A stretch of 34,630 nt of DNA from positions 1 to 34,630 of the forward strand of contig JAPPNO010000034.1 in assembly GCA_028873845.1 (NCBI GenBank), given 5' to 3'. Position numbers and translations under genes: made by a program. Below are positions 1 through 8,653 of this stretch, piece by piece. Source of the stretch: Gemmatimonadota bacterium (GTDB lineage Bacteria; Gemmatimonadota; Gemmatimonadetes; Longimicrobiales; Gaopeijiaceae). The notes beneath the pieces are model-generated. The model saw only the letters and a program-made list of their open reading frames with translations, was not told the origin of the DNA and made no database searches. The first letter of the stretch is position 1. Every line of letters begins with the position of its first letter.

Positions 1-1790
1 CCCCCAAGCTGCCCCGTCATCGCCAGACGCAGCACATTGGCCCGGCCGCGGGTCGTATCACGCTCCTCCCGCGTCACGCGGTACGACGGACACATCACGC
101 CCGGGTCCATCCTGCGGCACGCCCCGTTGTTGTTGCACGCCTCGACCGCCCCCGCGAAGCCCCCGCTCTCCGACCAGTCGGTCACCGTCGGCAGTTCCAC
201 GCGCCGCGGATACTCCGGCCCGTACCGGAACAGCCCGCGGTCGTCCATGCGCGGCGCCCCCACGATCTTCCCCGGGTTCATCATCCCTCCCGGGTCGAAT
301 GCGTCCTTCACCTCTTCGAACGCCCGGGCCAGCCGCCGCCCCAGCACCGGTTCGATGAACTCCGAGCGCAGGATCCCGTCGCCGTGTTCGCCCGAGTGCG
401 ATCCCCCCAGCCGCCCCACCACCCCATGCACCTCCTCGGCGATGGCGCGGAAGGCGCGGATGTCGGCCGGGTCCTTCATGTCGAGCGACGGACGCACGTG
501 CAGGCACCCCACCGAGGCGTGCGCGTACCAGGTCGAGGAGGTGCCGTGCCGCGCGAAGATCTCCTCGACGGCCGCCCCGAACTCGGCCAGCACGGGGAGC
601 GGAACCGCGCAGTCCTCCACGATCGAGACCGGCTTCCTGTCGCCCTTCATGGACATCACGATGTTGAGCCCCGCGCGGCGAACCGCCCAGATCGCGGACT
701 GGGCGCCGGGGTCCTCCGCACGGGTCACCTCGCACCCGGGCCCGATGCCGCGCACCACCTCCTCGAGGCGCGACAACAACCGCCTGAGCGCCCCCTCGCC
801 GTCCCCCGCGAACTCCACCAGCAGCAGCGTATGGGCCGCCGCCGGAAAGAGCGCGTCCACCGTCGAGCGGAAGGCCGCATTCTCCCTGGCCAGGCCGGTC
901 AGGGTGTGGTCCATCAGCTCGACCGCGTGGGGTTCCAGTTCGACGATGTGCTGCACGGCGTCGAGCGCGCTCCCCAGCGAGGGGAAGGCGCAGACGCCCA
1001 GAACCCGGCGGGCCGGTCGGCGCGACAGCTTGAGCCGGATCCTGCGGAAGAAGGCCAGCGTGCCCTCCGACCCGACCAGCAACTCGGCCGGGGACGCTCC
1101 CGGACGCAGCAGCCGGTGCAGGTTGTACCCGGCCACATGACGGAGGACCTTCGGAACCCGCCTCTCCAGCTCGGCCGCCTCGCGCGCGGCGATCCGGCGC
1201 ACGGCCTGCATCAGATCGTCCGCTGCCGCCATTGCATCGCCCGGCGACCCGGGATCGTCCCCTCCGAACACCGCCACCCGCCCATCCGCCAGCGCCGCCT
1301 CGATGGCCAGCACGTTGTCGGCCATGATCCCGTAGCGGATCGAGCGCGCCCCGCCGCTGTTGTTGCCCGCCATCCCTCCGATGGTGGCGCGGCTCGCGGT
1401 CGCCACGTCCACGGGGAAGAAGAGGCCCGTCGGGGCCAGGCGGCGGTTCAACCGGTCGAGGACCACCCCCGGCTCCACCCGGACGGTCCGGGCCTCCCGG
1501 TCCACCGGTTCCACCCGGCGCAGGTACCGCGACGTGTCCACAACGAGCGCGCGGCCCACCGCCTGTCCGCACTGCGAAGTCCCCGCCCCCCGGGGCAGCA
1601 CCGGCACGCCTTCCTCGCGCGCGATCGCCATGGCGGCGCCGATGTCGTCGAGTGTGCGCGGAAGCACCACCCCGACCGGCTCGATTTGGTAGATGGAGGC
1701 GTCGGTCGAGTAGAGGCCTCTGGTGAGCGCGTCGAAGCGGACCGGTCCTTCCACGTTTTCGCGCAGCCTGGCGGCCAGGGTGGTAAACAT
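1..1790 (-). CDS. FAD-linked oxidase / Fe-S 2-hydroxyacid dehydrogenase, YdiJ-like (3' end outside window)
   Basis: Reading the minus strand from the ATG at 1790 gives about 596 residues with no stop before the window edge. The N-terminal part is a GlcD-type FAD-binding domain: a glycine-rich PRGAGTSQCGQ segment near residue 75 and TIGGMAGNNSGGARS near 145, which bind the FAD pyrophosphate in this family. The C-terminal FAD-oxidase half carries HSGEHGDGILRSEF. The last visible part has CNNNGACR and GVMCPSYR followed by TRGRANVLR, the start of the ferredoxin-like/CCG part of long YdiJ-type enzymes (about 1000 residues). These are flavin Fe-S dehydrogenases for D-2-hydroxyacids such as D-2-hydroxyglutarate or D-lactate. 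The exact substrate is not visible. It is divergent from the TRAP transporter genes, which suggests it oxidises the imported acid or a product of it. No clear Shine-Dalgarno precedes the ATG. Confidence 0.9.
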   Translation of the reverse strand, partial: MFTTLAARLRENVEGPVRFDALTRGLYSTDASIYQIEPVGVVLPRTLDDIGAAMAIAREEGVPVLPRGAGTSQCGQAVGRALVVDTSRYLRRVEPVDREARTVRVEPGVVLDRLNRRLAPTGLFFPVDVATASRATIGGMAGNNSGGARSIRYGIMADNVLAIEAALADGRVAVFGGDDPGSPGDAMAAADDLMQAVRRIAAREAAELERRVPKVLRHVAGYNLHRLLRPGASPAELLVGSEGTLAFFRRIRLKLSRRPARRVLGVCAFPSLGSALDAVQHIVELEPHAVELMDHTLTGLARENAAFRSTVDALFPAAAHTLLLVEFAGDGEGALRRLLSRLEEVVRGIGPGCEVTRAEDPGAQSAIWAVRRAGLNIVMSMKGDRKPVSIVEDCAVPLPVLAEFGAAVEEIFARHGTSSTWYAHASVGCLHVRPSLDMKDPADIRAFRAIAEEVHGVVGRLGGSHSGEHGDGILRSEFIEPVLGRRLARAFEEVKDAFDPGGMMNPGKIVGAPRMDDRGLFRYGPEYPRRVELPTVTDWSESGGFAGAVEACNNNGACRRMDPGVMCPSYRVTREERDTTRGRANVLRLAMTGQLG

Positions 1791-1857
1791 ATGGCAAATT
1801 GTGAATAATCCGTGGGGCCCACAAGCGAACCGGAAAACCAGGAGGCACCGGGGCACA
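1791..1857. promoter_or_regulatory. Divergent intergenic region of dehydrogenase and TRAP operon
   Basis: This 67-bp gap separates two divergent starts, so both promoters must lie in it or in the flanking 5' coding ends. It is locally A/T-rich (about 1785-1810) in an otherwise GC-rich stretch. A good Shine-Dalgarno, AGGAGG, lies at 1840-1845, 12 bases before the ATG at 1858, and supports that start for the solute-binding protein. I could not assign -35/-10 boxes with confidence. Confidence 0.4.
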
Positions 1858-2949
1858 ATGTCGCAGACTGCACGGGAATTCGTGGGTATGCATTCGGAAA
1901 CCGTCCTCATGGCCCGAGGGCGGAACCGGGCACCGGCGCCTCGCCGCAATCGGCGATCGTCCCGGGTTGTCGGGGGACTGCTCGCGGCGGGTGCGGTCCT
2001 CTCGGCGGGATGCGGCGGCGGTACTCATGCCGACGGCCCCCGCCAGCTCAGCTTCGGGCATGTGGGGGCGCCGGGATCGCTCTTCGCGCTCACCGCGGAG
2101 GAGTTCGCGCGGCGCGTGAACGAGCGCCTGAACGGCGAGGCCGAGGTGGTCGTCTACGGATCGAGCCAGCTCGGCGGCGACGACGTCCTGCTGCAGAAGC
2201 TCAAGCTGGGAACCGTCGACATGGCGCTGCCCTCGTCGATCATGTCGTCGCGGATCGCGGAGTTCGGACTCTTCGAGATGCCCTACCTGGTCCGGAACCG
2301 CGAGCACATGGCCCGCATCGAAGAGGAAATCGTGTGGCCCACGCTGGCGCCGCTCGCGGAGGCCGAGGGCTACCGGATCGTGGCGGTGTGGGAGAACGGG
2401 TATCGGCACGTAACCAACAACGTGCGCCCCGTGCGCGTACCGGATGACCTGGACGGCATCAAGCTGCGCACGCCCCGGGGGACCTGGCGCGTCAAGCTCT
2501 TCCAGCATTTCGGCGCCAACCCCGTCCCGATGGCCTTCTCGGATGTGCTGCTCGCGCTGCGCACCGGTGTGGTGGACGGACAGGAGAACCCGCTCGCGCA
2601 GATCAGCGCGGCGAACCTGGACGAGGTGCAGGACTTCCTTTCCCTGACCCGGCATGTGTATACGCCGGCCTATGTGACCGTTTCGGCGGAGCACTGGAAC
2701 GCGTTGCCCGAAGACGTGCGCACCGTTGTCGAGGAGGAGGCGCGGGGTCTGCGCAGCTTCGTGTACGACACCGCGAAGCGGCTGGACCGCGAGCTGCTGG
2801 TGGAGCTGGGTGCGACCGACATCTCGGTGAACTGGACGAACCACTCCGCCTTCGAGGGCGTCAGCCGGAGCGTGTACGACCAGTTCGCGTCGGATGTGGC
2901 GGTGGGGCGGGAGTTGATCGACCAGGCCCTGATGCTGGCCAATCAGTAG
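1858..2949 (+). CDS. dctP: TRAP transporter solute-binding lipoprotein (DctP family)
   Basis: A 363-residue extracytoplasmic substrate-binding protein for a tripartite ATP-independent periplasmic transporter. The N-terminus is basic, then a hydrophobic stretch ends in the lipobox LSAGC (Cys52), so it should be a lipid-anchored lipoprotein. DctP-family hallmarks are present: GSSQLGGDDVLLQKLKLGTV near the middle and ALRTGVVDGQENP later, the conserved ligand-domain segment that includes the usual carboxylate-binding arginine region (LRTPRGTWR). The start at 1858 was chosen for its AGGAGG; ATGs at 1888 and 1909 are in frame and would give a more usual signal-peptide length. It heads a same-strand run of transporter and CoA-metabolism genes. 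The ligand is likely an organic acid; which one cannot be read from sequence. Confidence 0.93.
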   Translation: MSQTAREFVGMHSETVLMARGRNRAPAPRRNRRSSRVVGGLLAAGAVLSAGCGGGTHADGPRQLSFGHVGAPGSLFALTAEEFARRVNERLNGEAEVVVYGSSQLGGDDVLLQKLKLGTVDMALPSSIMSSRIAEFGLFEMPYLVRNREHMARIEEEIVWPTLAPLAEAEGYRIVAVWENGYRHVTNNVRPVRVPDDLDGIKLRTPRGTWRVKLFQHFGANPVPMAFSDVLLALRTGVVDGQENPLAQISAANLDEVQDFLSLTRHVYTPAYVTVSAEHWNALPEDVRTVVEEEARGLRSFVYDTAKRLDRELLVELGATDISVNWTNHSAFEGVSRSVYDQFASDVAVGRELIDQALMLANQ

Positions 2950-3050
2950 CCCCGTGGACGGACCCGCGCGAATGTCGGGGGGGTTGCTTCCGCGGGCCGT
3001 TGGCATCCCGTGACTGAGACCCCGGCGGCGGATTCCCGGACGGGGGCGGG

Positions 3051-3551
3051 ATGAAGGAGACGCGGCGGGTCTTTCGGAAGGTGCTGGAGGCCGTGGTGGT
3101 CGTGCTGGTGGTGGCGCTTGCCGCGGTGGTCGTGCTCGGCGTCGGTTTCCGGAAGGCGGGGGCGGCGCTGGTCTGGTACGACGAGGCCGCATCGATCCTG
3201 CTGGCGTGGCTCACCTACTACGGCGCGGCGCTGGTGGCGCTGACGCGCGGGCACATCGGGGTGCCGGTCCTGGTCGAGCGGCTGCGCGGGCGGGCCCGCA
3301 CCTGTGTCCTGCTCGCGGGCGAGACCGCGGTCATCGGCTTCTTTCTCGTGCTGGCCTGGGCGGGTCTGCGGGTGCAGGGCGCGCTGGCGGGCACGACGCT
3401 GGTGAGCATGCCGGCCGTGCCCGCGGCGCTGGCGCAGTCGGTGATTCCGGTCGGGGCGGTGCTTTTCGTGGTGGCCCAGCTCCTGAGCCTGCCCCGCGCT
3501 CTCCGCGGCGGGAGCGGTGAGGCGGGCGAGGGTGGAGGCGTCCTTCCGTGA
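3051..3551 (+). CDS. dctQ: TRAP transporter small membrane subunit (DctQ family)
   Basis: A 166-residue protein with about four hydrophobic helices (roughly 12-34, 43-62, 82-104 and 124-147), the size and layout of TRAP small permease subunits. It contains the family-type YDEAASILLAWLTYYGAA segment with conserved acidic and Trp residues near the second helix, and ALVALTRGHIGVPVL after it. It follows dctP by 101 bp with nothing else recognisable between. It overlaps dctM by four bases (GTGA at 3548-3551), so the two membrane subunits are translationally coupled. It stabilises or orients the large subunit in the inner membrane. Confidence 0.9.
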   Translation: MKETRRVFRKVLEAVVVVLVVALAAVVVLGVGFRKAGAALVWYDEAASILLAWLTYYGAALVALTRGHIGVPVLVERLRGRARTCVLLAGETAVIGFFLVLAWAGLRVQGALAGTTLVSMPAVPAALAQSVIPVGAVLFVVAQLLSLPRALRGGSGEAGEGGGVLP

Positions 3552-4828
3552 CCGTCGCCCTGGTCCTGCTGCTCCTGGTCCTCATCCTGGTCAACGTACC
3601 CATCGCGGTGGCGCTGGGACTCGTGGCGGTGGTGGCGATCGTGGCCACGGGCGGCCTGGGGGCGCTCCCCAACGCGGGCCTGCTCATGTTCTCCGGGTCG
3701 ACGAAGTTTCCCCTCATCGCGATCCCGCTCTTCATCCTGGCGGGCGCGATCATGAACCGCTCGGGGATCTCGCGGCGCCTGGTGGCCTTCGCCTCGGCGG
3801 TCTTCGGGTTCATCCGGGGCGGCCTCTCGATGGTGAGCATCTCGGCGTCCATGTTCTTCGCCGAGATCTCGGGGAGTGCGGTGGCGGATGTGGCCGCGCT
3901 CGGGTCGATCCTGATTCCGGCCATGCGGAAGCGCGGCTACTCGCGCGAGTTCGCGGCCGCGGTGACCTCGTCGTCGGCCACCCTGGCCGTGATCATCCCC
4001 CCGTCCATTCCCATGATCCTCTACGGCGTGATGTCGGGCGCGTCGGTCGTGGAGTTGTTCGTGGCCGGGATCCTGCCGGGCATCGCGGGCGGCTTCCTCA
4101 TGATGTTCGTGGCGTACCTGTGGGCGCGGCGCAGGAATCTGCCCATGGAAGAGGCCTTCCGGCTCGGGCACGTGTGGCGGACGTTCCGCGAGGCCGGCTG
4201 GTCGCTGCTCCTGCCCGTGGTGATTCTGGGCGGGATCTTCGGAGGATGGGTGACCGCGACCGAGGGGGCGGGGCTGGCGGTGGTGGCTGCGCTGCTGATT
4301 GGCGGGGTCGTCTACCGGGAGCTGACCGCGGCGAAGCTCAGGAGGGCTGTTCTGGAATGCGGGCACCAGACGGCGGTGGTGATGCTGCTGGTGGCCGCGT
4401 CCGCGCTCCTGGGCGACTTCCTGACGGAGGTCAGAGTTCCGCAGCAGATCGCCGCTTCGATCATGGAGATCACCGACTCGAAGCTCGCGATCCTGGCGCT
4501 CCTCAACCTCTTTCTGCTGGCGGTCGGGCTCTTCCTGCACTCGGCCGCGGCGATCATCCTCGTCGTCCCGGTCGTGATGCCGCTGATCCAGGCCGCCGGG
4601 ATCGACCCGGTCCACTTCGGCCTGATCGTCACGCTGAACCTGGGGATCGGGCAGCAGACGCCGCCGGTCGCGTCGGTGCTGGTGACGGCGTGCTCGGTGG
4701 CGCGCGCGGACATCTGGCGGGTGACGCGCGCGAACCTCTGGTTCATCGGGGTGCTGGTCGCAGTCCTTGGGGTGGTGACGTATGTGCCCGGGTTCTCGAT
4801 GGCATTGGTGGAGCTGTTCTACCGGTGA
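3548..4828 (+). CDS. dctM: TRAP transporter large permease (DctM family)
   Basis: A 426-residue, strongly hydrophobic protein with about twelve helices, matching the usual DctM length (about 425-430). Family-typical segments include PLIAIPLFILAGAIMNRSGI near residue 55, FFAEISGSAVADVAALG near 103 and SSATLAVIIPPSIPMILYG near 140, and the second-half repeat has HFGLIVTLNLGIGQQTPPV. These are the two inverted halves that form the Na+-coupled transport path in TRAP permeases. Translation starts at a GTG inside the dctQ stop and ends in the GTGA that starts the crotonase gene, so both junctions are four-base overlaps. Confidence 0.95.
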   Translation: MTVALVLLLLVLILVNVPIAVALGLVAVVAIVATGGLGALPNAGLLMFSGSTKFPLIAIPLFILAGAIMNRSGISRRLVAFASAVFGFIRGGLSMVSISASMFFAEISGSAVADVAALGSILIPAMRKRGYSREFAAAVTSSSATLAVIIPPSIPMILYGVMSGASVVELFVAGILPGIAGGFLMMFVAYLWARRRNLPMEEAFRLGHVWRTFREAGWSLLLPVVILGGIFGGWVTATEGAGLAVVAALLIGGVVYRELTAAKLRRAVLECGHQTAVVMLLVAASALLGDFLTEVRVPQQIAASIMEITDSKLAILALLNLFLLAVGLFLHSAAAIILVVPVVMPLIQAAGIDPVHFGLIVTLNLGIGQQTPPVASVLVTACSVARADIWRVTRANLWFIGVLVAVLGVVTYVPGFSMALVELFYR

Positions 4829-5610
4829 GCGGTGCGGCGCGTGTGGCGACGAGCCGAGAGGGGGGGATTGTGACGGTGACCCTCGATCATCCCGTGAAGC
4901 TGAACGTGCTGGACCGGAGCGGGTGGGAGCTGTTGGGGGAGGTGTTCGAGGGGTTGGCGGGGGATGACAGCGTGAGGTGTGTGGTGGTGGAGGGGGCGGG
5001 GGGACGGGCGTTTTCGGCGGGATCCGATATCGGGGCTTTCGAGGAGCAGCGGAGGACGCCGGAGCAGGTGGGGCGCTACGGGGCGGCCATCCGGCGGGGG
5101 CTGGGTGGGGTGTACGACTGCCCGCATCCGACGGTGGCGGCGGTGAGGGGGATCTGCGTGGGTGGCGGGCTGATCATCGCGGCGTGCTGCGACGTGGTGG
5201 TGTGCGGGGAGTCCGGCCGGTTCGGGGCGCCGGTCAACCGGCTGGGCGCGACGATGGCGTACGAGGAGATGGGGCCGCTGCTGGCCGCGCTCGGGGCGGG
5301 GGCCGTGCTGGAGATTCTGTTGACGGGGGATTTGGTGGGGGCTCGCCGGGCCCGCGAGATGGGGCTGGTGAACCGGATCGTGCCGGATGGGGAGGTGGGG
5401 GAGGCGGGGGAGGCGATCGCGCGGCGGATCGCCGCCGGGGCGCCGCTGGTGAACAGGTGGCACAAGAAGTTCGTGAGGAGGCTGGCGGAGGGGCGGCCGC
5501 TGAGCGACGACGAGCGGGCCGAGGCGTACGAGTCGTTCCGGACGCGGGACTACCGGGAGGGGACGGCGGCGTTTGTGGAGAAGCGCGAACCGCGGTTTTC
5601 GGGGGAGTAG
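4825..5610 (+). CDS. Enoyl-CoA hydratase/isomerase (crotonase) family protein, atypical active site
   Basis: A 261-residue crotonase-fold protein. The open frame extends far upstream, but the GTG at 4825 overlaps the dctM stop by four bases and gives the usual family length. The two oxyanion-hole segments are visible: AFSAGSDIGAFE (residues 62-73) and CVGGGLIIAACCD (111-123). In mitochondrial-type hydratases one catalytic Glu lies in a FGxPE motif; here that reads FGAPV, with Val137 in place of Glu. The other Glu is retained (Glu163, in LEILLTGD). It therefore may not be a standard hydratase and could be another crotonase such as an isomerase, dehalogenase or acyl-CoA hydrolase. Acting with the downstream CoA-transferase, it likely processes a CoA thioester of the TRAP substrate in the cytoplasm. 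Confidence 0.9.
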   Translation: MSGAARVATSREGGIVTVTLDHPVKLNVLDRSGWELLGEVFEGLAGDDSVRCVVVEGAGGRAFSAGSDIGAFEEQRRTPEQVGRYGAAIRRGLGGVYDCPHPTVAAVRGICVGGGLIIAACCDVVVCGESGRFGAPVNRLGATMAYEEMGPLLAALGAGAVLEILLTGDLVGARRAREMGLVNRIVPDGEVGEAGEAIARRIAAGAPLVNRWHKKFVRRLAEGRPLSDDERAEAYESFRTRDYREGTAAFVEKREPRFSGE

Positions 5611-5616
5611 CGTGCC

Positions 5617-6867
5617 GTGAACGGTAGCGGAATTGCGAACGAAAGGGCTGCCGGGGAATGTGGGGGACGTGGGGCGCTGGCCGGGATCCGGGTCCTCGAG
5701 CTGGCGCACATCATGGCGGGGCCGGTCTGCGGCCGCATGCTCGCGGACATGGGAGCCGACGTGGTGAAGGTGGAGGCGCCGGGGGGCGGGGACCCGACCC
5801 GGGCGCTGGTGCCGCTGGAGGGGGTGGACACGTCGGGCGCGTTCGTGATGATGAACAGGGGGAAGCGGGGCATCGTGGTGGACCTGAAGGGGGAGGAGGG
5901 GCGGGGGGTGGTGCGGCGCTTGCTCGCGCGCTGCGACGTGGTGATCGAGAACTTCCGCAAGGGGGTGATGGAGGGATTCGGTCTGGGCTACGAATCGCTG
6001 CGGGCCGCGAATCCCGGTCTGGTGTATTGCCAGATCACCGGATTCGGGCGCACGGGGCCGCTGGCGGAACACGGCGGCTTCGACCTGATCGCCCAGGGGA
6101 TGACGGGGCTGATGAGCGTGACGGGGGAGGGGCCGGGGCGTCCTCCGGTCAAGTGCGGTCCCCCGCTGACCGACATCACGGCCGGGATCCTGGGCGCGAT
6201 GGGCGTGTTGGCGGCGCTGTATTCGCGGGAGCGGAAGGGGGTGGGCCAGCGGGTCGACACCTCGCTCTACGAAGCGGGACTGGTGCAGACCTTCTGGCAG
6301 TCGGCCGTCGCCCTCGCAACGGGCGAGTCACCCGGGCCCCTTGGGTCCGCCCATCCCCTGGCCGCCCCCTACGAGGCGCTGCCCACAGCCGACGGCTGGA
6401 TCACCATTGGAGGGTGGAACCAGGTCAACTGGCTGCGCCTGCTGGACGCTTTGGATCTCGGCGACCTGGCCGACGACCCCCGCTTCGCGACCAACGACGC
6501 GCGCATGAAGAACCAGGCGGCGTTGCGGGAAGTGCTGGCCCGGCGACTGAGGACTGCCACGTCGGAGGAGTGGCTCCAGCGGCTGGAGCGGGCCTCGGTT
6601 CCTGCGGGGCCGGTTCTGAGCATGCTGGAGGCGCTTCGTCATCCGCAGACCGTCGCAAGGGAGATGGTGGTGACGGTTGGGCAGGGCGGGGAAGCCGTGG
6701 AGACCCTGGGCATGCCGGTCAAGTTGTCCGAGGCGCCGGGCGCGATGGGGCGGGGTGCGCCGCGGCCGGGCGAGCATACGGAGGAGGTGCTCGGCGAATA
6801 CGGATTCGACGAGGGAGAGATTGCGCAGTTGCTCCGGTTGGGCGCGGTTGGCAGGTTCAAAGCGTGA
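5617..6867 (+). CDS. CaiB/BaiF (class III) CoA-transferase
   Basis: A 416-residue cytosolic CoA-transferase of family III. Recognisable parts are RVLELAHIMAGPVCGRML and GADVVKVEAPGGGDPTR at the N-terminus, NRGKRGIVVDLK (80-91), FDLIAQGMTGLMSVTGE, and PPLTDITAGILGAMGVLAAL, in which Asp186 aligns with the catalytic Asp that forms the aspartyl-CoA anhydride. The C-terminal part GMPVKLSEAPG and EVLGEYG is also typical. It starts at a GTG six bases after the crotonase stop and is the last gene of the operon. It would activate an organic acid by transferring CoA from another acyl-CoA. Donor and acceptor are unknown. Confidence 0.95.
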   Translation: MNGSGIANERAAGECGGRGALAGIRVLELAHIMAGPVCGRMLADMGADVVKVEAPGGGDPTRALVPLEGVDTSGAFVMMNRGKRGIVVDLKGEEGRGVVRRLLARCDVVIENFRKGVMEGFGLGYESLRAANPGLVYCQITGFGRTGPLAEHGGFDLIAQGMTGLMSVTGEGPGRPPVKCGPPLTDITAGILGAMGVLAALYSRERKGVGQRVDTSLYEAGLVQTFWQSAVALATGESPGPLGSAHPLAAPYEALPTADGWITIGGWNQVNWLRLLDALDLGDLADDPRFATNDARMKNQAALREVLARRLRTATSEEWLQRLERASVPAGPVLSMLEALRHPQTVAREMVVTVGQGGEAVETLGMPVKLSEAPGAMGRGAPRPGEHTEEVLGEYGFDEGEIAQLLRLGAVGRFKA

Positions 6868-7002
6868 AACACTCAATCCCCAGGTACCTGCACCGGCAGG
6901 CCCGTGGTCAAACTCTTCCCGGCAGCCCGGGGATCGACTCCAGCCGGAGTATCTCCTCGGACCGGCAGGCTGCGTTCCCCGTGACTCGGAGGCGATAGCA
7001 GG

Positions 7003-8157
7003 GTGGACTCTCTGACAGTGAACCTGCAGGATCTGTGGAGTAACGCGGTCGCCTATGCCGAGCCCCGCTGGCTGCCCAGCCTCATCGTCCTCGCACTCGC
7101 CGGCATCATCTACATCGTGGCCGGCTGGATCCTCCGCCGCCTTGAAAAACGGCTGGCCGCCAAGACCGAAACCGACCTGGACGACGAGTTTCTGCGGTCG
7201 CTGCGCAAGGTGGTCCGCCTCACGGTGGTCGCGTGGGCCATCTCGCAGCTCTTGGGCCAATGGGTGCCGGTCCTTGGTACCCGGCCTCCCGAGGGCGGCG
7301 AGTGGGTGGCGAACGACGTACAACCCCAGAACTGGGTTTGGGGAATCTGGACCATCCTCGTCTTCTTCCCCATCAGCCGGTTCGTCGGCCACCTGATGGC
7401 CACCTTCGAGCAGAAGGTGATGTCGCGCACCGACACCGCCCTCGACGAGACGGCCCTGCCGATGGTCAACCGGTTCGTCCGGTTCCTGGTGGTCGCCATC
7501 GGCGTTCTTCTCGCCCTGCCCCAGCTGGGCATCAGCATCGCGCCGCTCCTGGGAGGTGCGGGTGTGATGGGATTGGCCCTGTCCTTTGCCGCCAAGGACA
7601 CGCTCTCCAACCTGATCGCGGGCGTGCTGCTCATCATGGACCGCCCCTTCAAGGTGGGGGACCGGATCGAGCTCTGGAACGCGCCCCGCGAGACCGGCAC
7701 CTGGGGCGACGTGATCGAGATCGGGCTGCGCGCGACCAAGATCCGCAATCCCGACAACCTCGTGGTGGTGGTGCCCAACAACGAGATCATGCGGCGCGAC
7801 ATCATCAACTACACGATGTCGGGCGACGACATCCGGCTGCGGATCCCCTTCTCGTGCGCCTACGAGTCGGACATCGAGCGGGCGAAGGTGCTGCTGAAGG
7901 AGGTGGCGCACGAGGTCAAGGGCGTCAAGCTGGATCCCGCCCCGATCGTGATCGTGCGGGGCTTCGGGCCGTCGGAGGTGAACCTGCAACTGCGCGTGTG
8001 GATCGTGGAGGCGCGGTCGCGGCGCCGGATCGCGGACGAGATCACCGAGAAGGCGATGGTGGCGTTCGCCGGGGCCGGGGTGGAGATTCCGTACCCGAAG
8101 CGGGAACTGTACATCAGGGGGGGCGGGGCGGCGGGACTGCTGCCCAGTGGCGAGTAG
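7003..8157 (+). CDS. MscS-family mechanosensitive ion channel
   Basis: A 384-residue inner-membrane protein with helices near 20-45, 70-90, 110-128, 155-175 and 178-210. The pore helix carries the Gly/Ala-rich GGAGVMGLALSFAAKDTL motif, followed by NLIAGVLLIMDRPFKVGDRI, the hallmark junction to the cytoplasmic beta domain. VVVPNNEIMRRDIINYT, in the beta domain, is also diagnostic. It would open under membrane tension and release solutes during osmotic downshift. It starts at a GTG and is separated from the CoA-transferase by 135 bp in which I see no gene. Confidence 0.95.
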   Translation: MDSLTVNLQDLWSNAVAYAEPRWLPSLIVLALAGIIYIVAGWILRRLEKRLAAKTETDLDDEFLRSLRKVVRLTVVAWAISQLLGQWVPVLGTRPPEGGEWVANDVQPQNWVWGIWTILVFFPISRFVGHLMATFEQKVMSRTDTALDETALPMVNRFVRFLVVAIGVLLALPQLGISIAPLLGGAGVMGLALSFAAKDTLSNLIAGVLLIMDRPFKVGDRIELWNAPRETGTWGDVIEIGLRATKIRNPDNLVVVVPNNEIMRRDIINYTMSGDDIRLRIPFSCAYESDIERAKVLLKEVAHEVKGVKLDPAPIVIVRGFGPSEVNLQLRVWIVEARSRRRIADEITEKAMVAFAGAGVEIPYPKRELYIRGGGAAGLLPSGE

Positions 8158-8196
8158 GAATCGTTCCTGACTTACAAGACGAAAAGTGTGGGTCAC

Positions 8197-8622
8197 ATGA
8201 AAACGAACAGAAAAGCCTACCGCTATGCGTTCGCCCTCGCGCTGGGGGCCTCGTTCCTTCTCGCCTTGGTGAGCCCCGGCGTCGGGCTCATCGGAGCCGA
8301 TGGCGATCCCGCCAACGCAATGTACATCGGAGTGTTTGCCGTCGGGGGCGTCGGCGCCCTCGTCTCGCGGCTGCGGCCACGCGGCATGGCGCGCACGCTC
8401 GTCGGAATGGCGGTCGCGCAGGCGGTGGTCGCCGCCATCGCGCTGTTAGGGGGACTTGGCCGTCCCTGGAGCGGCCCGCTGGAGATCGTGCTCTCGAACG
8501 GATTCTTTGTCGTGCTGTTCGTCGGGTCCGCACGGCTGTTTCGGCGGGCGGCGACTTCGTCGGCAGGTGATCGGGAGATCAGCCCATGCGATTCGACTTC
8601 GGCCTACACCTCGCCGCGGTAG
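8197..8622 (+). CDS. Small four-helix membrane protein, unknown function
   Basis: A 141-residue protein beginning MKTNRKAYRYAFALALGAS, with four hydrophobic segments at about 9-35, 42-60, 67-90 and 93-112, and a polar C-terminal tail. An in-frame GTG at 8188 is possible, but the ATG at 8197 gives a normal positively charged N-terminus. It lies 39 bp after the MscS gene and 31 bp before the large exoprotein gene, all on one strand. I recognise no family or catalytic motif. It is probably an inner-membrane protein. Confidence 0.65.
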   Translation: MKTNRKAYRYAFALALGASFLLALVSPGVGLIGADGDPANAMYIGVFAVGGVGALVSRLRPRGMARTLVGMAVAQAVVAAIALLGGLGRPWSGPLEIVLSNGFFVVLFVGSARLFRRAATSSAGDREISPCDSTSAYTSPR

Positions 8623-8653
8623 CGCCTTCGTTCCACACGAGTGAGCAGGTTCC

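Noticed and set aside
58-3192. A 1044-residue minus-strand open frame across the dehydrogenase and dctP.
   Set aside because: It is low-complexity Arg/Pro/Gly sequence, runs through two well-supported genes in other frames and has no family features; it is a GC-rich shadow.
3517-4824. Long in-frame extension upstream of the crotonase.
   Set aside because: It lies in the shadow frame of dctM and resembles no protein; the GTG at 4825 fits the family length and the four-base overlap.
6937-6950. Small hairpin ACTCC-AGCC-GGAGT after the CoA-transferase gene.
   Set aside because: The stem is only five base pairs and there is no T run, so I do not call it a terminator.
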